From NCBI GenBank assembly GCA_965199915.1, contig OZ241348.1:186001-250000 (forward strand): DNA of 64,000 nt, read 5' to 3'. The stretch comes from VXYL01 sp965199915 (GTDB lineage Bacteria; Pseudomonadota; Gammaproteobacteria; Pseudomonadales; Azotimanducaceae). Positions 42,412 to 49,741 of the stretch are shown here, piece after piece. Numbering within the stretch: the stretch's first letter is position 1; the number at the start of each line of letters is the position of its first letter. Both the position numbers and the translations under genes were made by a program. The notes under the pieces are model-generated. The model was not told the DNA's origin. It saw only the letters and a program-made list of their open reading frames with translations, and searched no databases.

Positions 42412-43446
42412 ATGAGCACACCAACCATGGAAAGTAGCTGGAAGGCACTCCTTAAGCAAGTGTCAGTGGTCGGCAGTTGTCTGAACGACCATGAAGAGCT
42501 GGGGAAGCAACTAGAGCAGCTCGACCAAGTGATCCGAGCGCTTGTGTTCTACGATGACGATCTGACCACAAGTGAACATTTGGTTCACTACACCTCTTGG
42601 GAACAAGCGCTGGCCATCCTTGGGGACCAAGAGGGGCCTAGGCTCCGGCACTACTGTTTCGAACGGACCAACGATCCGAAGGAGGGGAGGCTGTGGCGCA
42701 AGGTTTGGGATGGAATGACTGATGATGCCGAGCGGATAGATAATCTCTTGCCTTCCTATGGCCAGACGCTGATTCGTTCCGGGCGAAGTACTGGAAGTAC
42801 GTTCGGTTGCTGTTTTTCTGCAGGCGATCAGGATGTGGAAGATAATTTGACGTTTTGGCGACTCTATGGGAATGATGGCAATGGCTGCTCTTTCAAGTTG
42901 GCTCGCCGCCCACCCAACACATACAGAGTACGGTACTTGGACGAGCGCCAGAATAACCGGACTGATTATGATAGGGAGGTTGATCAGGAAATCGGTGCTT
43001 GGCTGCGTGAACTTCTCACGAGGGGCGACGATCTTGTCAATCAGTTTCTGTCATCTCGCCGCAAAGATGTCGCTAGCTGGATAGCCGCTAAGATACGCGC
43101 GGTCCTAGGTGGCTACAATCATCTTGCGAAGAGCAGATATTTTGAGGATGAGAACGAGTGGCGGATGATTGACGTAGATCCGCCAACGGCGTCCATCCTG
43201 TACGATGTTGACGAAGCTAGTGGTGTAGTGAGGCGGTATGTTGCGGGTCTCTCGTTGAACGACTGGCTCATCACCGATTCTTCTATCGTCGTTGGCCCAC
43301 AAGTACCCAATGGCGGTGCTGCTAGAGCGTATGTCGAGCATTTGGTTGTCGCGGAGGAATCGGACGTCCCGCCATCAGCGGGCAGATCTCACGATCGTTG
43401 GCCAGTGGTGAAGCTGTCGGAACTGACCTATCGCTCCGCTCGATAG
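42412..43446 (+). CDS. DUF2971 family protein, fourth gene of the ubiquitin-like operon
   Basis: This is a 344-residue soluble protein starting on the base after the E1 stop. The family features are LVHYTSWEQALAIL, FERTNDPKEGRLW, FGCCFSAGDQDVEDNLTFWR, YGNDGNGCSFKL and FEDENEWRMID. This layout is that of DUF2971, whose biochemistry is unknown; its overall arrangement of short His/Tyr, Arg and Glu motifs recalls ADP-ribosyltransferase-like folds, but that is only a suggestion. It is clearly AT-richer than the three genes before it, so it may have joined the operon separately. As the only gene without a conjugation role it is the natural effector or target candidate. Confidence 0.7.
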   Translation: MSTPTMESSWKALLKQVSVVGSCLNDHEELGKQLEQLDQVIRALVFYDDDLTTSEHLVHYTSWEQALAILGDQEGPRLRHYCFERTNDPKEGRLWRKVWDGMTDDAERIDNLLPSYGQTLIRSGRSTGSTFGCCFSAGDQDVEDNLTFWRLYGNDGNGCSFKLARRPPNTYRVRYLDERQNNRTDYDREVDQEIGAWLRELLTRGDDLVNQFLSSRRKDVASWIAAKIRAVLGGYNHLAKSRYFEDENEWRMIDVDPPTASILYDVDEASGVVRRYVAGLSLNDWLITDSSIVVGPQVPNGGAARAYVEHLVVAEESDVPPSAGRSHDRWPVVKLSELTYRSAR

Positions 43447-43519
43447 ATGGAAGATCGGTCGTCGCGGCCAAGCACAACTAGCCGACCTGCTCCGCGCGGC
43501 GGGCGCGGCGCGGGCGACG

Positions 43520-43846
43520 ATGAACGGTGGAGGGCGTGGTGGACACCGGCGCGGTCATGCTCGTGCTGCCGGAGGATGTCGTCGGGCACCTCGGCTTGAG
43601 GACGCGGCGCGAGGTGATGGTGGCCTACGCCAATGAATCCAAGGAGACCCGTCCGGTCGCCGGGCCGGTGACGGTGCAGATCGGCAACCGCTTCATGAAC
43701 GCCGACTGCATCATCGGGCCGCCATCGAGCGAGCCGCTGATCGGCCAGATCGTACTGGAAGCGCTGGACCTAACCGCGGACTGCGGCAGTCGCACGCTGG
43801 TGCCGCGCCCGGAATCGCCGGACACCCCTTGCTGAAACTGAAATGA
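43520..43846 (+). pseudogene. Degraded clan AA (retropepsin-like) aspartic protease
   Basis: The central frame (43527-43835) reads VVDTGAVMLVLPEDVVGHLG, with the DTG active-site motif, and IGPPSSEPLIGQIVLEALDL, as in single-domain bacterial retropepsin-like proteins. The expected N-terminal strand is absent. An extra G near 43526 separates ATG 43520 from the frame, and near the end the usual tail PLLKLK-stop lies in a different frame, ending at 43846. Both features suggest decay. The ancestral stop is directly followed by the second 76-bp repeat, which makes this gene the right-hand boundary of the inserted block. Confidence 0.65.
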
Positions 43847-43922
43847 GCCGTAGTCCGGCCGCATCGCCGTGAAATTCATCAACCACCTCGGCGACGAGGT
43901 GATGAAGGTGGTGAGGGTGTGA
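43847..43922 (+). repeat. 76-bp direct repeat, right copy (extra 3' end of mod)
   Basis: It matches 39986-40061 at 74 of 76 positions, including the mod stop codon, but no methyltransferase gene precedes it. It abuts the stop of the retropepsin remnant on one side and lies 39 bases from the truncated ABC-3C ATPase on the other. Confidence 0.95.
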
Positions 43923-43961
43923 CGGATTTGCTCCCTTTCGGCACCAGAAAGGTACTCGCCA

Positions 43962-45338
43962 TCAATTGAACCGCATCCCGAAGAGCCCGCCGGTTTCCGT
44001 GGCGTCAAAGCGCCGGATGGCGTTGCCTACGAGTCCACTCCGTTCGCGAATGTCGGTGCGCAACGCGATAATCAAGCGTGTGCGATCGATGTCCAGCTCT
44101 GCCTTCGTGTTGTCTAGACGTTCGGCGTCCGCCAGCCGCTGTCGGAGGGCTTCGCTGTCGCCTTCCATGCGGCCGAGCTCTTCGCGCAGCGCAGTGTAAT
44201 GTTCTAGCGCACCGCCAGAGTCCAGTATCTGCATGATCTGCCGCCGCCGCCCGTCCAACTCGGCCCGCCGACCGTTGCGCTGGTCCATACGCTGCTCGGC
44301 ACTGCGGATCTCCGCGTCGAGATGCGTGCGACGGTTCTCCACGATCGCGCGATGGAACCGCTGCACATCGTCCAGTCTGTGGCGGACCAGCTCTGGCAGA
44401 ACAACACCAGCTTCCTTGTAGAGGTCTTCTAGGTCCCCGGAGGCAGGTGGATCTTCAACGTCGAGCGCCGCACGCAGCTCCTTGACGAGCGCTTGGTCTG
44501 CGGCATTCTGCTGGGCAATGTGTCCTGTCTCGCCCGTTAGTCGGTCGGCTTCTTGTTCAAGCTCGCTGTACTCGTCGACGACACGGAATGCATCTAGTTG
44601 ACGACGTAGTTGGCCGACTTTGCTCTCAGCTAAAGTTAGTTGCGTCCTCAGTTCAGGAGCGCGACCGAGATAGCGGCCCAAGTCGCCGGACCGAACGGCT
44701 TTACGCAAGGCGCGTAAAGACCGCTCCTGTTCCCGGAGCTCTTGGAAGCGACTGGAGACCTTCCAGTCCAAACCCAATAAGTAGGAGGTAGACACCTGTT
44801 GGTCCCATGTCTGCTGCGCAGCGGCGTGTTGGGTGGGACGCTCGAAGCCACCACCAAAATGGCGTCGCGCAAAGAAAGAGAACAAAGACCGGAAGGTTGG
44901 CTGAAATCGATTGCCGTCATCCTCGCGCGGGAGGGAAAACCAGTGATGTCCAAGAACGCGCTTCCAATCCTCGTTCTTCAGATAGTTCTCGCTGGATCCT
45001 CCCGGGAGCACGTCATCGAATTCTAGGTGGTCCGCGTCGGAAAGCCGAATGGCGCTGGGCTTTCCACCGCTCCGGGCGGCGGACACCGGTGCTGATCCGA
45101 CGTCAACGCGTGCCCTGAAGGTCCAGTCGCGCAAAGCGTCGGATCGAAAGATGCTGTCGGGCCGCGCATCGCCTCCCAGAATAAAGTGCAGGATTTCCAA
45201 GAAGCTCGTCTTGCCCGCGCCATTTCGCGACTGTCGATCACTGGCACCTTCGCTCTTCTCCGCCAACAGGATGTTCAAACCCGGGCGGAAGGTCAGAGGC
45301 TTGAAGGTGGGAAGGTCGCTGTCCAACCGATGGATCAT
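43962..45338 (-). CDS. DUF2326-type SMC-like ATPase of an ABC-three-component system, C-terminally truncated
   Basis: The protein has 458 residues. A RecF/SMC-like N-terminal nucleotide-binding half, with LNILLAEKSEGASDRQSRNG running into AGKTSFLEILHFI as Walker A, is followed by a long coiled coil (residues about 190-430). The C-terminal DUF2326 half, which would carry the ABC signature and Walker B, should begin around AIRRFDATETGGLF but the frame stops at once (GMRFN-stop). No continuation was found downstream. The lost part coincides with the border of the 76-bp repeat. Without the C-terminal lobe it cannot form a normal ATPase head. The start overlaps the stop of the middle-component gene. 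Confidence 0.78.
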   Translation of the reverse strand: MIHRLDSDLPTFKPLTFRPGLNILLAEKSEGASDRQSRNGAGKTSFLEILHFILGGDARPDSIFRSDALRDWTFRARVDVGSAPVSAARSGGKPSAIRLSDADHLEFDDVLPGGSSENYLKNEDWKRVLGHHWFSLPREDDGNRFQPTFRSLFSFFARRHFGGGFERPTQHAAAQQTWDQQVSTSYLLGLDWKVSSRFQELREQERSLRALRKAVRSGDLGRYLGRAPELRTQLTLAESKVGQLRRQLDAFRVVDEYSELEQEADRLTGETGHIAQQNAADQALVKELRAALDVEDPPASGDLEDLYKEAGVVLPELVRHRLDDVQRFHRAIVENRRTHLDAEIRSAEQRMDQRNGRRAELDGRRRQIMQILDSGGALEHYTALREELGRMEGDSEALRQRLADAERLDNTKAELDIDRTRLIIALRTDIRERSGLVGNAIRRFDATETGGLFGMRFN

Positions 45339-45580
45339 GCGGACCTCCGACGAAGGACGCCGTTAGCCAGTTCCACCACGCCGAGCATGTAAAGGAGGTC
45401 GACAGCGAGGATAAACCACTTGTAGTCGACTACGGTCGTTCGGGCATTTTGAGCCGCACTAGCTCGGATATCGTCCCACAGAGCGGAGACCGTCTTGGGC
45501 GTCGCCAAAGCGGTCAAGATCTCCCCGCCAACTCCGAGCAGCGCACGATCCGTTGGTGTGTGTTTATTCGGCAAAACCAT
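45335..45580 (-). CDS. ABC-three-component middle component (MC6-like)
   Basis: This is an 81-residue protein beginning MVLPNKHTPTDRALLGVGGE; MPRRIA at 45598 is an alternative start. The pattern LATPKTVSALWDDIR, followed by DYKWFILAVDLLYMLGVVEL and a basic end, is that of the small winged-helix-like middle components of ABC-3C systems. It overlaps the genes on both sides, confirming a single operon. Its role is presumably to bridge the ATPase and the nuclease-type component. Confidence 0.75.
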   Translation of the reverse strand: MVLPNKHTPTDRALLGVGGEILTALATPKTVSALWDDIRASAAQNARTTVVDYKWFILAVDLLYMLGVVELANGVLRRRSA

Positions 45581-46484
45581 CGCGATTCGTCGCGGCATCC
45601 TCAAAAATATCGCACCGCTCGAAGTAGTAGGAAAGGACCGCCAGTGCAGATGTTTGGCGCTTGGGCGAACCGCCGCCGCCTGCGCTCTGCTGTAGTTTGG
45701 CGAAGATTTCGTCTGGCGACAGTCCTTGTTCTCGAAGTTGCCCGTAGCGTCGTCGAAACGCGACGGCGATTTTCTCGCCACGATCAGGGAGCGGGTGGAT
45801 TCGGAAGTAGCGCTCCACCAATGCCTCCTTCCTGCGTCCGGCCCTGAGCAAATCGGCCACATCATCCGAGAGGGCGTTGCGGTGCAACTTCTCTGCGGAA
45901 GGCGGCTCTAGCGCCCGCACATCTGGGGCCGGTGTTTCTTGTTCCAAGGCCTCGATGACGGGCACAATATCTTCAATCGTGACGTGATCAATGGCGTCAG
46001 CTAACGGCGCGGGGCCGAAAACGGCCTCGCAACCCGCAAGGTCGAGCTTGGCGAATAGCTCCTTTTCCAAGTCGTGGAGGCCCCAGACGGAAATGCCAAC
46101 CTTTGGATTTCGGTCGCGTAGTTGATCGAGGTGTTGAACCACCTTGGGCGGAAGTCCAGCCTTGCCGTTGTGTACCAACGCCCACTCCCGAATCCAACTG
46201 GCCCAATGATCGACCGCACCGTGGAAGTCGTCGTCAATCTTGGCGATGACTTGCCTTTGCACTATCCGTTCGGGTGCGTAGCACTGAAAGATCGTCCTCG
46301 TGCTCTGTCGCCGGCCATCGCACTTGAAATCACCATCCGGCCCATGGGCGGCAACGGGCTCGAAGTCCCCACCAAGCGCGTGGCTTGCGAGGCTGCCGAA
46401 CCACGCTTCGAACTCCATACCTTTCTTCTCGCTGTAGGCAAGCCGGAACCATGCCCGATACAGTGCTTGTTGGGACGATGTCAT
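45564..46484 (-). CDS. ABC-three-component effector with restriction-nuclease-like N-terminus
   Basis: The protein has 306 residues. The N-terminal 120 residues resemble a PD-(D/E)XK nuclease: MEFEAWFGSLASHALGGDFE, then HGPDGDFKCDGRRQ and TIFQCYAPE, where Asp and Lys of GDFKCDG would be catalytic. The C-terminal part is the helical domain found in ABC-3C effector proteins (LLRAGRRKEALVERYF, RYGQLREQGLSPDEIFAKLQ). It is the first gene of a three-gene operon read leftward. With the ATPase truncated, it is unclear whether it is still controlled. Confidence 0.72.
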   Translation of the reverse strand: MTSSQQALYRAWFRLAYSEKKGMEFEAWFGSLASHALGGDFEPVAAHGPDGDFKCDGRRQSTRTIFQCYAPERIVQRQVIAKIDDDFHGAVDHWASWIREWALVHNGKAGLPPKVVQHLDQLRDRNPKVGISVWGLHDLEKELFAKLDLAGCEAVFGPAPLADAIDHVTIEDIVPVIEALEQETPAPDVRALEPPSAEKLHRNALSDDVADLLRAGRRKEALVERYFRIHPLPDRGEKIAVAFRRRYGQLREQGLSPDEIFAKLQQSAGGGGSPKRQTSALAVLSYYFERCDIFEDAATNRDGFAE

Positions 46485-46597
46485 GGGTGGTGGCTCCGGC
46501 GGTCAAGCATCAAACACAGTGCGAATCGAGTCGCAACCTTAACGCATCTCTTGGCTAGGTCAAGCGGCGACGCATCTGGAGTTGTGGATGGCGATAT

Positions 46598-46628
46598 AAA
46601 GTCAATAAAAATAACTACTTATGACTTT
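46598..46628. promoter_or_regulatory. AT-rich inverted repeat upstream of the ABC-3C operon
   Basis: AAAGTCA and its complement TGACTTT are separated by 17 AT-rich bases, about 115 bases upstream of the operon start at 46484. It could be an operator; no matching regulator is encoded nearby. Confidence 0.3.
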
Positions 46629-46766
46629 GGCACACCTCAGAACGAGCAATGGCGGCGACGATGGACAATCGCCGTCACACCCCCGCGCTTGGCGCCCGTC
46701 CGCATCACGGGGACCAGCCATCCCCCCTCCCAGCCGACCCAACGGGTGGCAAGATTTTCCCCCATT

Positions 46767-47966
46767 TCAATAGCCGGTCAGTTCCATGTAGCCGGCGCCG
46801 AGCCGTGCGCCGCTTGAGTCCCGCACATGCGCCACGCCTTCCCAGTAGCGCACGGATGTCTCCATCACTTGATCGGCGAAAGCGGCGCGCACGGTCCACG
46901 GCGAGGGCTCGCCGCGCAGCGTCAACCGCCACGCGATGGGCCACTCGCGCCAGTGTTCCAGCGCAGTGAGCGCAAACTCCTCGGCGCGGAGAATCCGCGC
47001 TTCGCCGGCGGCGTTGATCAACGCCCCGGAGTCGTAGCCGGACGGCTGCCCGTCTTCGCGGCGCATGCGATACAGCATCAAATCGCGGCCGTCGTCCAAG
47101 CGCAGCGCGAACCAGTCCCAACCGGCGTACTCCGGCGCCAGCGCGCTGGTGCTCCACTCGCGGTCCAGCCACGCCCCGCCGGCGACGTGGTGCGTCTCGC
47201 CGTCCACACGCAGCCGTCCCTCGGCGTCGATGCGCGGAATGGAGTAGTAGTAGGAGGCGTTGTTCGGCCCCTTGCGGGAAAGACCGTTCTCGCCTTGGCG
47301 CACGATCGGCTTGCCGCCGCGCAAGACGAGGTCGATCGCGAACCGGGTTGCTGCGGCTTCCAGCCGCAGGGGCCAGAAAGCTGTTGCCGCGGACGTGTCC
47401 GCCTCTGGCGCGTCCGATGCCACGCTGGCCAGCCGCCAACCTTCCAAATGCACCTCGAAAGGCGTCGCGCGGGCGCCGGCGAGGGCCGGATGACCGCGCG
47501 CGAAACGCTCCTCGTGCAAGTGACGGTGCGCCGCCACGTCCGAGACCGCCACATGCGCCATGTACACCTGCCCGCTCCGCCACGCCTCGGCGCCTGCTCG
47601 TGCGCTCGCGTCTTGGACCGGAGCGATGCCGCGGCGGAAAACGGTGAATTGCGCGCCGAATTCGCGCCCCTCGGCGCTGGTCAGCACGGCGGTGAGATAC
47701 CACCACTCGCTGCGGAACTGCGGGTGCGGCCCGTGATCCCGCGGAAAGGAGAAAGCGACGACGCGGTCGGCCTTGGCGAAGCGGGCGCCAAGCTCGTCTT
47801 CTTGCGCCCGCGCCGCGGGCTCGCCGCCGAGGACGCCTCGCAACCCCCGCTCCCGCGACCAGTCGGCGCGGTCGCCACCGCCGGGCGGCGGCCGTTCGCC
47901 GCAACCGGCGGCGCCTAGCGCCCAAGCCGCAAGAAACCAACCGGCGCGCTGCCAGCGAAAGTCCAT
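46767..47966 (-). CDS. AttH/CrtC-like lipocalin-family lipoprotein
   Basis: This is a 399-residue protein beginning MDFRWQRAGWF. The signal peptide ends ALGAAGC, a lipobox, so it is probably lipid-anchored. The body is the double-lipocalin AttH fold: FPRDHGPHPQFRSEWWYLTA, GWDWFALRLDDGRDLMLYRM and the C-terminal RYWEGVAHVRDSSG with GYMELTGY. AttH-type proteins are usually encoded directly after an ABC exporter ATPase and FtsX-like permease. Here that exporter (49742-53141) is on the same strand but separated by two genes of opposite direction, so the three probably still cooperate. Confidence 0.85.
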   Translation of the reverse strand: MDFRWQRAGWFLAAWALGAAGCGERPPPGGGDRADWSRERGLRGVLGGEPAARAQEDELGARFAKADRVVAFSFPRDHGPHPQFRSEWWYLTAVLTSAEGREFGAQFTVFRRGIAPVQDASARAGAEAWRSGQVYMAHVAVSDVAAHRHLHEERFARGHPALAGARATPFEVHLEGWRLASVASDAPEADTSAATAFWPLRLEAAATRFAIDLVLRGGKPIVRQGENGLSRKGPNNASYYYSIPRIDAEGRLRVDGETHHVAGGAWLDREWSTSALAPEYAGWDWFALRLDDGRDLMLYRMRREDGQPSGYDSGALINAAGEARILRAEEFALTALEHWREWPIAWRLTLRGEPSPWTVRAAFADQVMETSVRYWEGVAHVRDSSGARLGAGYMELTGY

Positions 47967-48057
47967 GCGAAGAATGTGAAGAGGATTCACGCGAAAGAGC
48001 ATAGCCGGATGTGGCACGATGCGGCTGGTCCCGAATTGACCATAAGGAGTTGGGTCA

Positions 48058-48831
48058 CTGGACGACTATCTGGCCTTCGGCCACGAGGTGCTCGCGCAGG
48101 CGGGGCGCATCGCCGCCGCGGACTTCCGCCGTCCGGCCGCGGTCGCCGACAAGCGCGGCGACGGCGCGTTCGATCCGGTCACCGACGCGGACCGGCGCGT
48201 GGAAGCCGCCATTCGAGACCGCATCGCGGAGCGTTTCCCCACCCACGGCATTCAGGGCGAGGAACTCGGCGACAAACCCGGAACCGCGGCGTGGAGCTGG
48301 GTGGTGGACCCCATCGACGGCACCCGCGCCTACATCGCCGGATTGCCGGTGTGGGGCTGCCTACTCGGCCTCCTGCGCGACGGCGAGCCGGTGTTGGGGT
48401 GGATGCACCAGCCGGTGGTGGGCGAGACGTTTTCGGGAGACGGCCACCACGCTTGGGTGACAAGCAACGGGACCCGAACGATCATCCGCGCGCGCGCCGA
48501 CGCCGCCATGGCCGATGCCGTGCTCGCCGCCACCCACCCGGCGATGTTCCAGCGCCAAACCCGGCAGCGGTTCAAGAGCGTGGCGGCGCGCGCGCGCATG
48601 ACGCGCTTCGGCGGGGATTGCTACAACTATTGCCTGCTCGCCCACGGCCTCATCGATCTCGTGATCGAAGACGACTTGCGCCCGCACGACATCCTGCCTT
48701 TGGTGCCCATCGTGCGCGGCGCCGGCGGCGTGATCTCGGATCTGGCCGGCGCGACGCCGCGCGGCGGCTTGGTGGTGGCGGCGGCCAACCCGCGTCTGCA
48801 CGCGGCGGCGGTGCGCGCCATGCGCGGTTGA
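48058..48831 (+). CDS. Inositol-monophosphatase family phosphatase, HisN-like
   Basis: This protein of about 257 residues has metal-binding motifs GEELGDK, WVVDPIDGTRAYIAGLP and the third Asp in the C-terminal DLRPHDILPLVPIVRGAGG. These place it in the IMPase superfamily; the wording is closest to histidinol-phosphatase HisN, so it may act in histidine biosynthesis. The start is unusual: family members begin with MDDYLAFxxE, and here that segment starts at a CTG (48058), seven bases after AGGAG. The nearest standard start in frame is GTG 48088, which would drop ten family-typical residues. Confidence 0.75.
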   Translation: MDDYLAFGHEVLAQAGRIAAADFRRPAAVADKRGDGAFDPVTDADRRVEAAIRDRIAERFPTHGIQGEELGDKPGTAAWSWVVDPIDGTRAYIAGLPVWGCLLGLLRDGEPVLGWMHQPVVGETFSGDGHHAWVTSNGTRTIIRARADAAMADAVLAATHPAMFQRQTRQRFKSVAARARMTRFGGDCYNYCLLAHGLIDLVIEDDLRPHDILPLVPIVRGAGGVISDLAGATPRGGLVVAAANPRLHAAAVRAMRG

Positions 48832-48937
48832 GGCGCGCGCTGTCCCACGCGCGGCGAAAATCGCCGGCGCGCCGGCGCGCTTCTGCTATAGTCTGCGCAA
48901 CGGCCCGAATCGGGCGCAACGCGATTTGAGGTGGCGC

Positions 48938-49699
48938 GTGATCGGAAGAGTGCTGGTGGCGATCTCGGCAGTGACTCTGCTGCTCATCGGCCTCTCGTCC
49001 GCCTTTGTTTGGCAGGGGCTTGCCGCCGAGACCGCCATCGCCGAGAGTTGGGCGCAACGCGACAAGGCGCATGTGCTGGCGCACGAGTTGCGCCAGTCGT
49101 CGGACGACCTGACGCGCATGGCGAGAACCTACGCCGCCACCGGCGATGAACGCTATCGCCGCTATTTCCAAGAAATACTGGACATCCGCAACGGCGAAGC
49201 GCCCCGCCCGGAGGACTACCACCTGGTCTACTGGGATCTGGTCACCGCGGCGGCGGTGGACGACGATCGGCCGCAGCCGGTGGGCGAACCCGTGGCCTTT
49301 CGCGCGCTGATGCGGGATGCCGGATTCACGCCGGACGAACTCGCGCTGCTGGCGGAATCCGAAAGCGAATCCAACGCCCTCACCGTGTTGGAGGATCGCG
49401 CGTTCGCGTTCGTGGGCGAAGGAGACTTGGCAGCCGCCCAACAGTTGCTGCACTCGGACGAGTACCACCAGGCGAAGGCGCAGATCATGTTGCCGATTCA
49501 GCGCGTTCTCCAAGCGATGGAGCGTCGAACCGCCGCCGAGATCGAGAAACTCGCCGCGCGCCAAAAGGACCTCAACCGCTACTTCCTGGCCGCCACCTCC
49601 GTGCTGACCGCCTTGGTGGCGGTCGCGTTGGTGCTCGCGCTGGTGGCCGTGCGCCACCGCCAGCGGCAAGAGGCCGAAGCCGCGGCCGCGGCGGGTTGA
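48938..49699 (+). CDS. Membrane sensor-like protein with a periplasmic helical domain
   Basis: This is a 253-residue protein from GTG 48938 with GAGGTG upstream (TTG 48926 is the alternative). Two membrane helices (LVAISAVTLLLIGLSSAFVW and FLAATSVLTALVAVALVLAL) flank a periplasmic helical domain of about 170 residues resembling the sensor part of chemoreceptors and histidine kinases (HELRQSSDDLTRMARTYAAT). There is no output domain; the protein ends shortly after the second helix in an Ala/Glu tail. It could be a stand-alone input subunit or a trimmed receptor. An extended -10 (TGCTATAGT, 48884-48892) lies upstream. Confidence 0.6.
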   Translation: MIGRVLVAISAVTLLLIGLSSAFVWQGLAAETAIAESWAQRDKAHVLAHELRQSSDDLTRMARTYAATGDERYRRYFQEILDIRNGEAPRPEDYHLVYWDLVTAAAVDDDRPQPVGEPVAFRALMRDAGFTPDELALLAESESESNALTVLEDRAFAFVGEGDLAAAQQLLHSDEYHQAKAQIMLPIQRVLQAMERRTAAEIEKLAARQKDLNRYFLAATSVLTALVAVALVLALVAVRHRQRQEAEAAAAAG

Positions 49700-49741
49700 C
49701 GCAAGCCGTCTTCGCGGCGGCCGGGTGGTTCGGGGGCCAAC

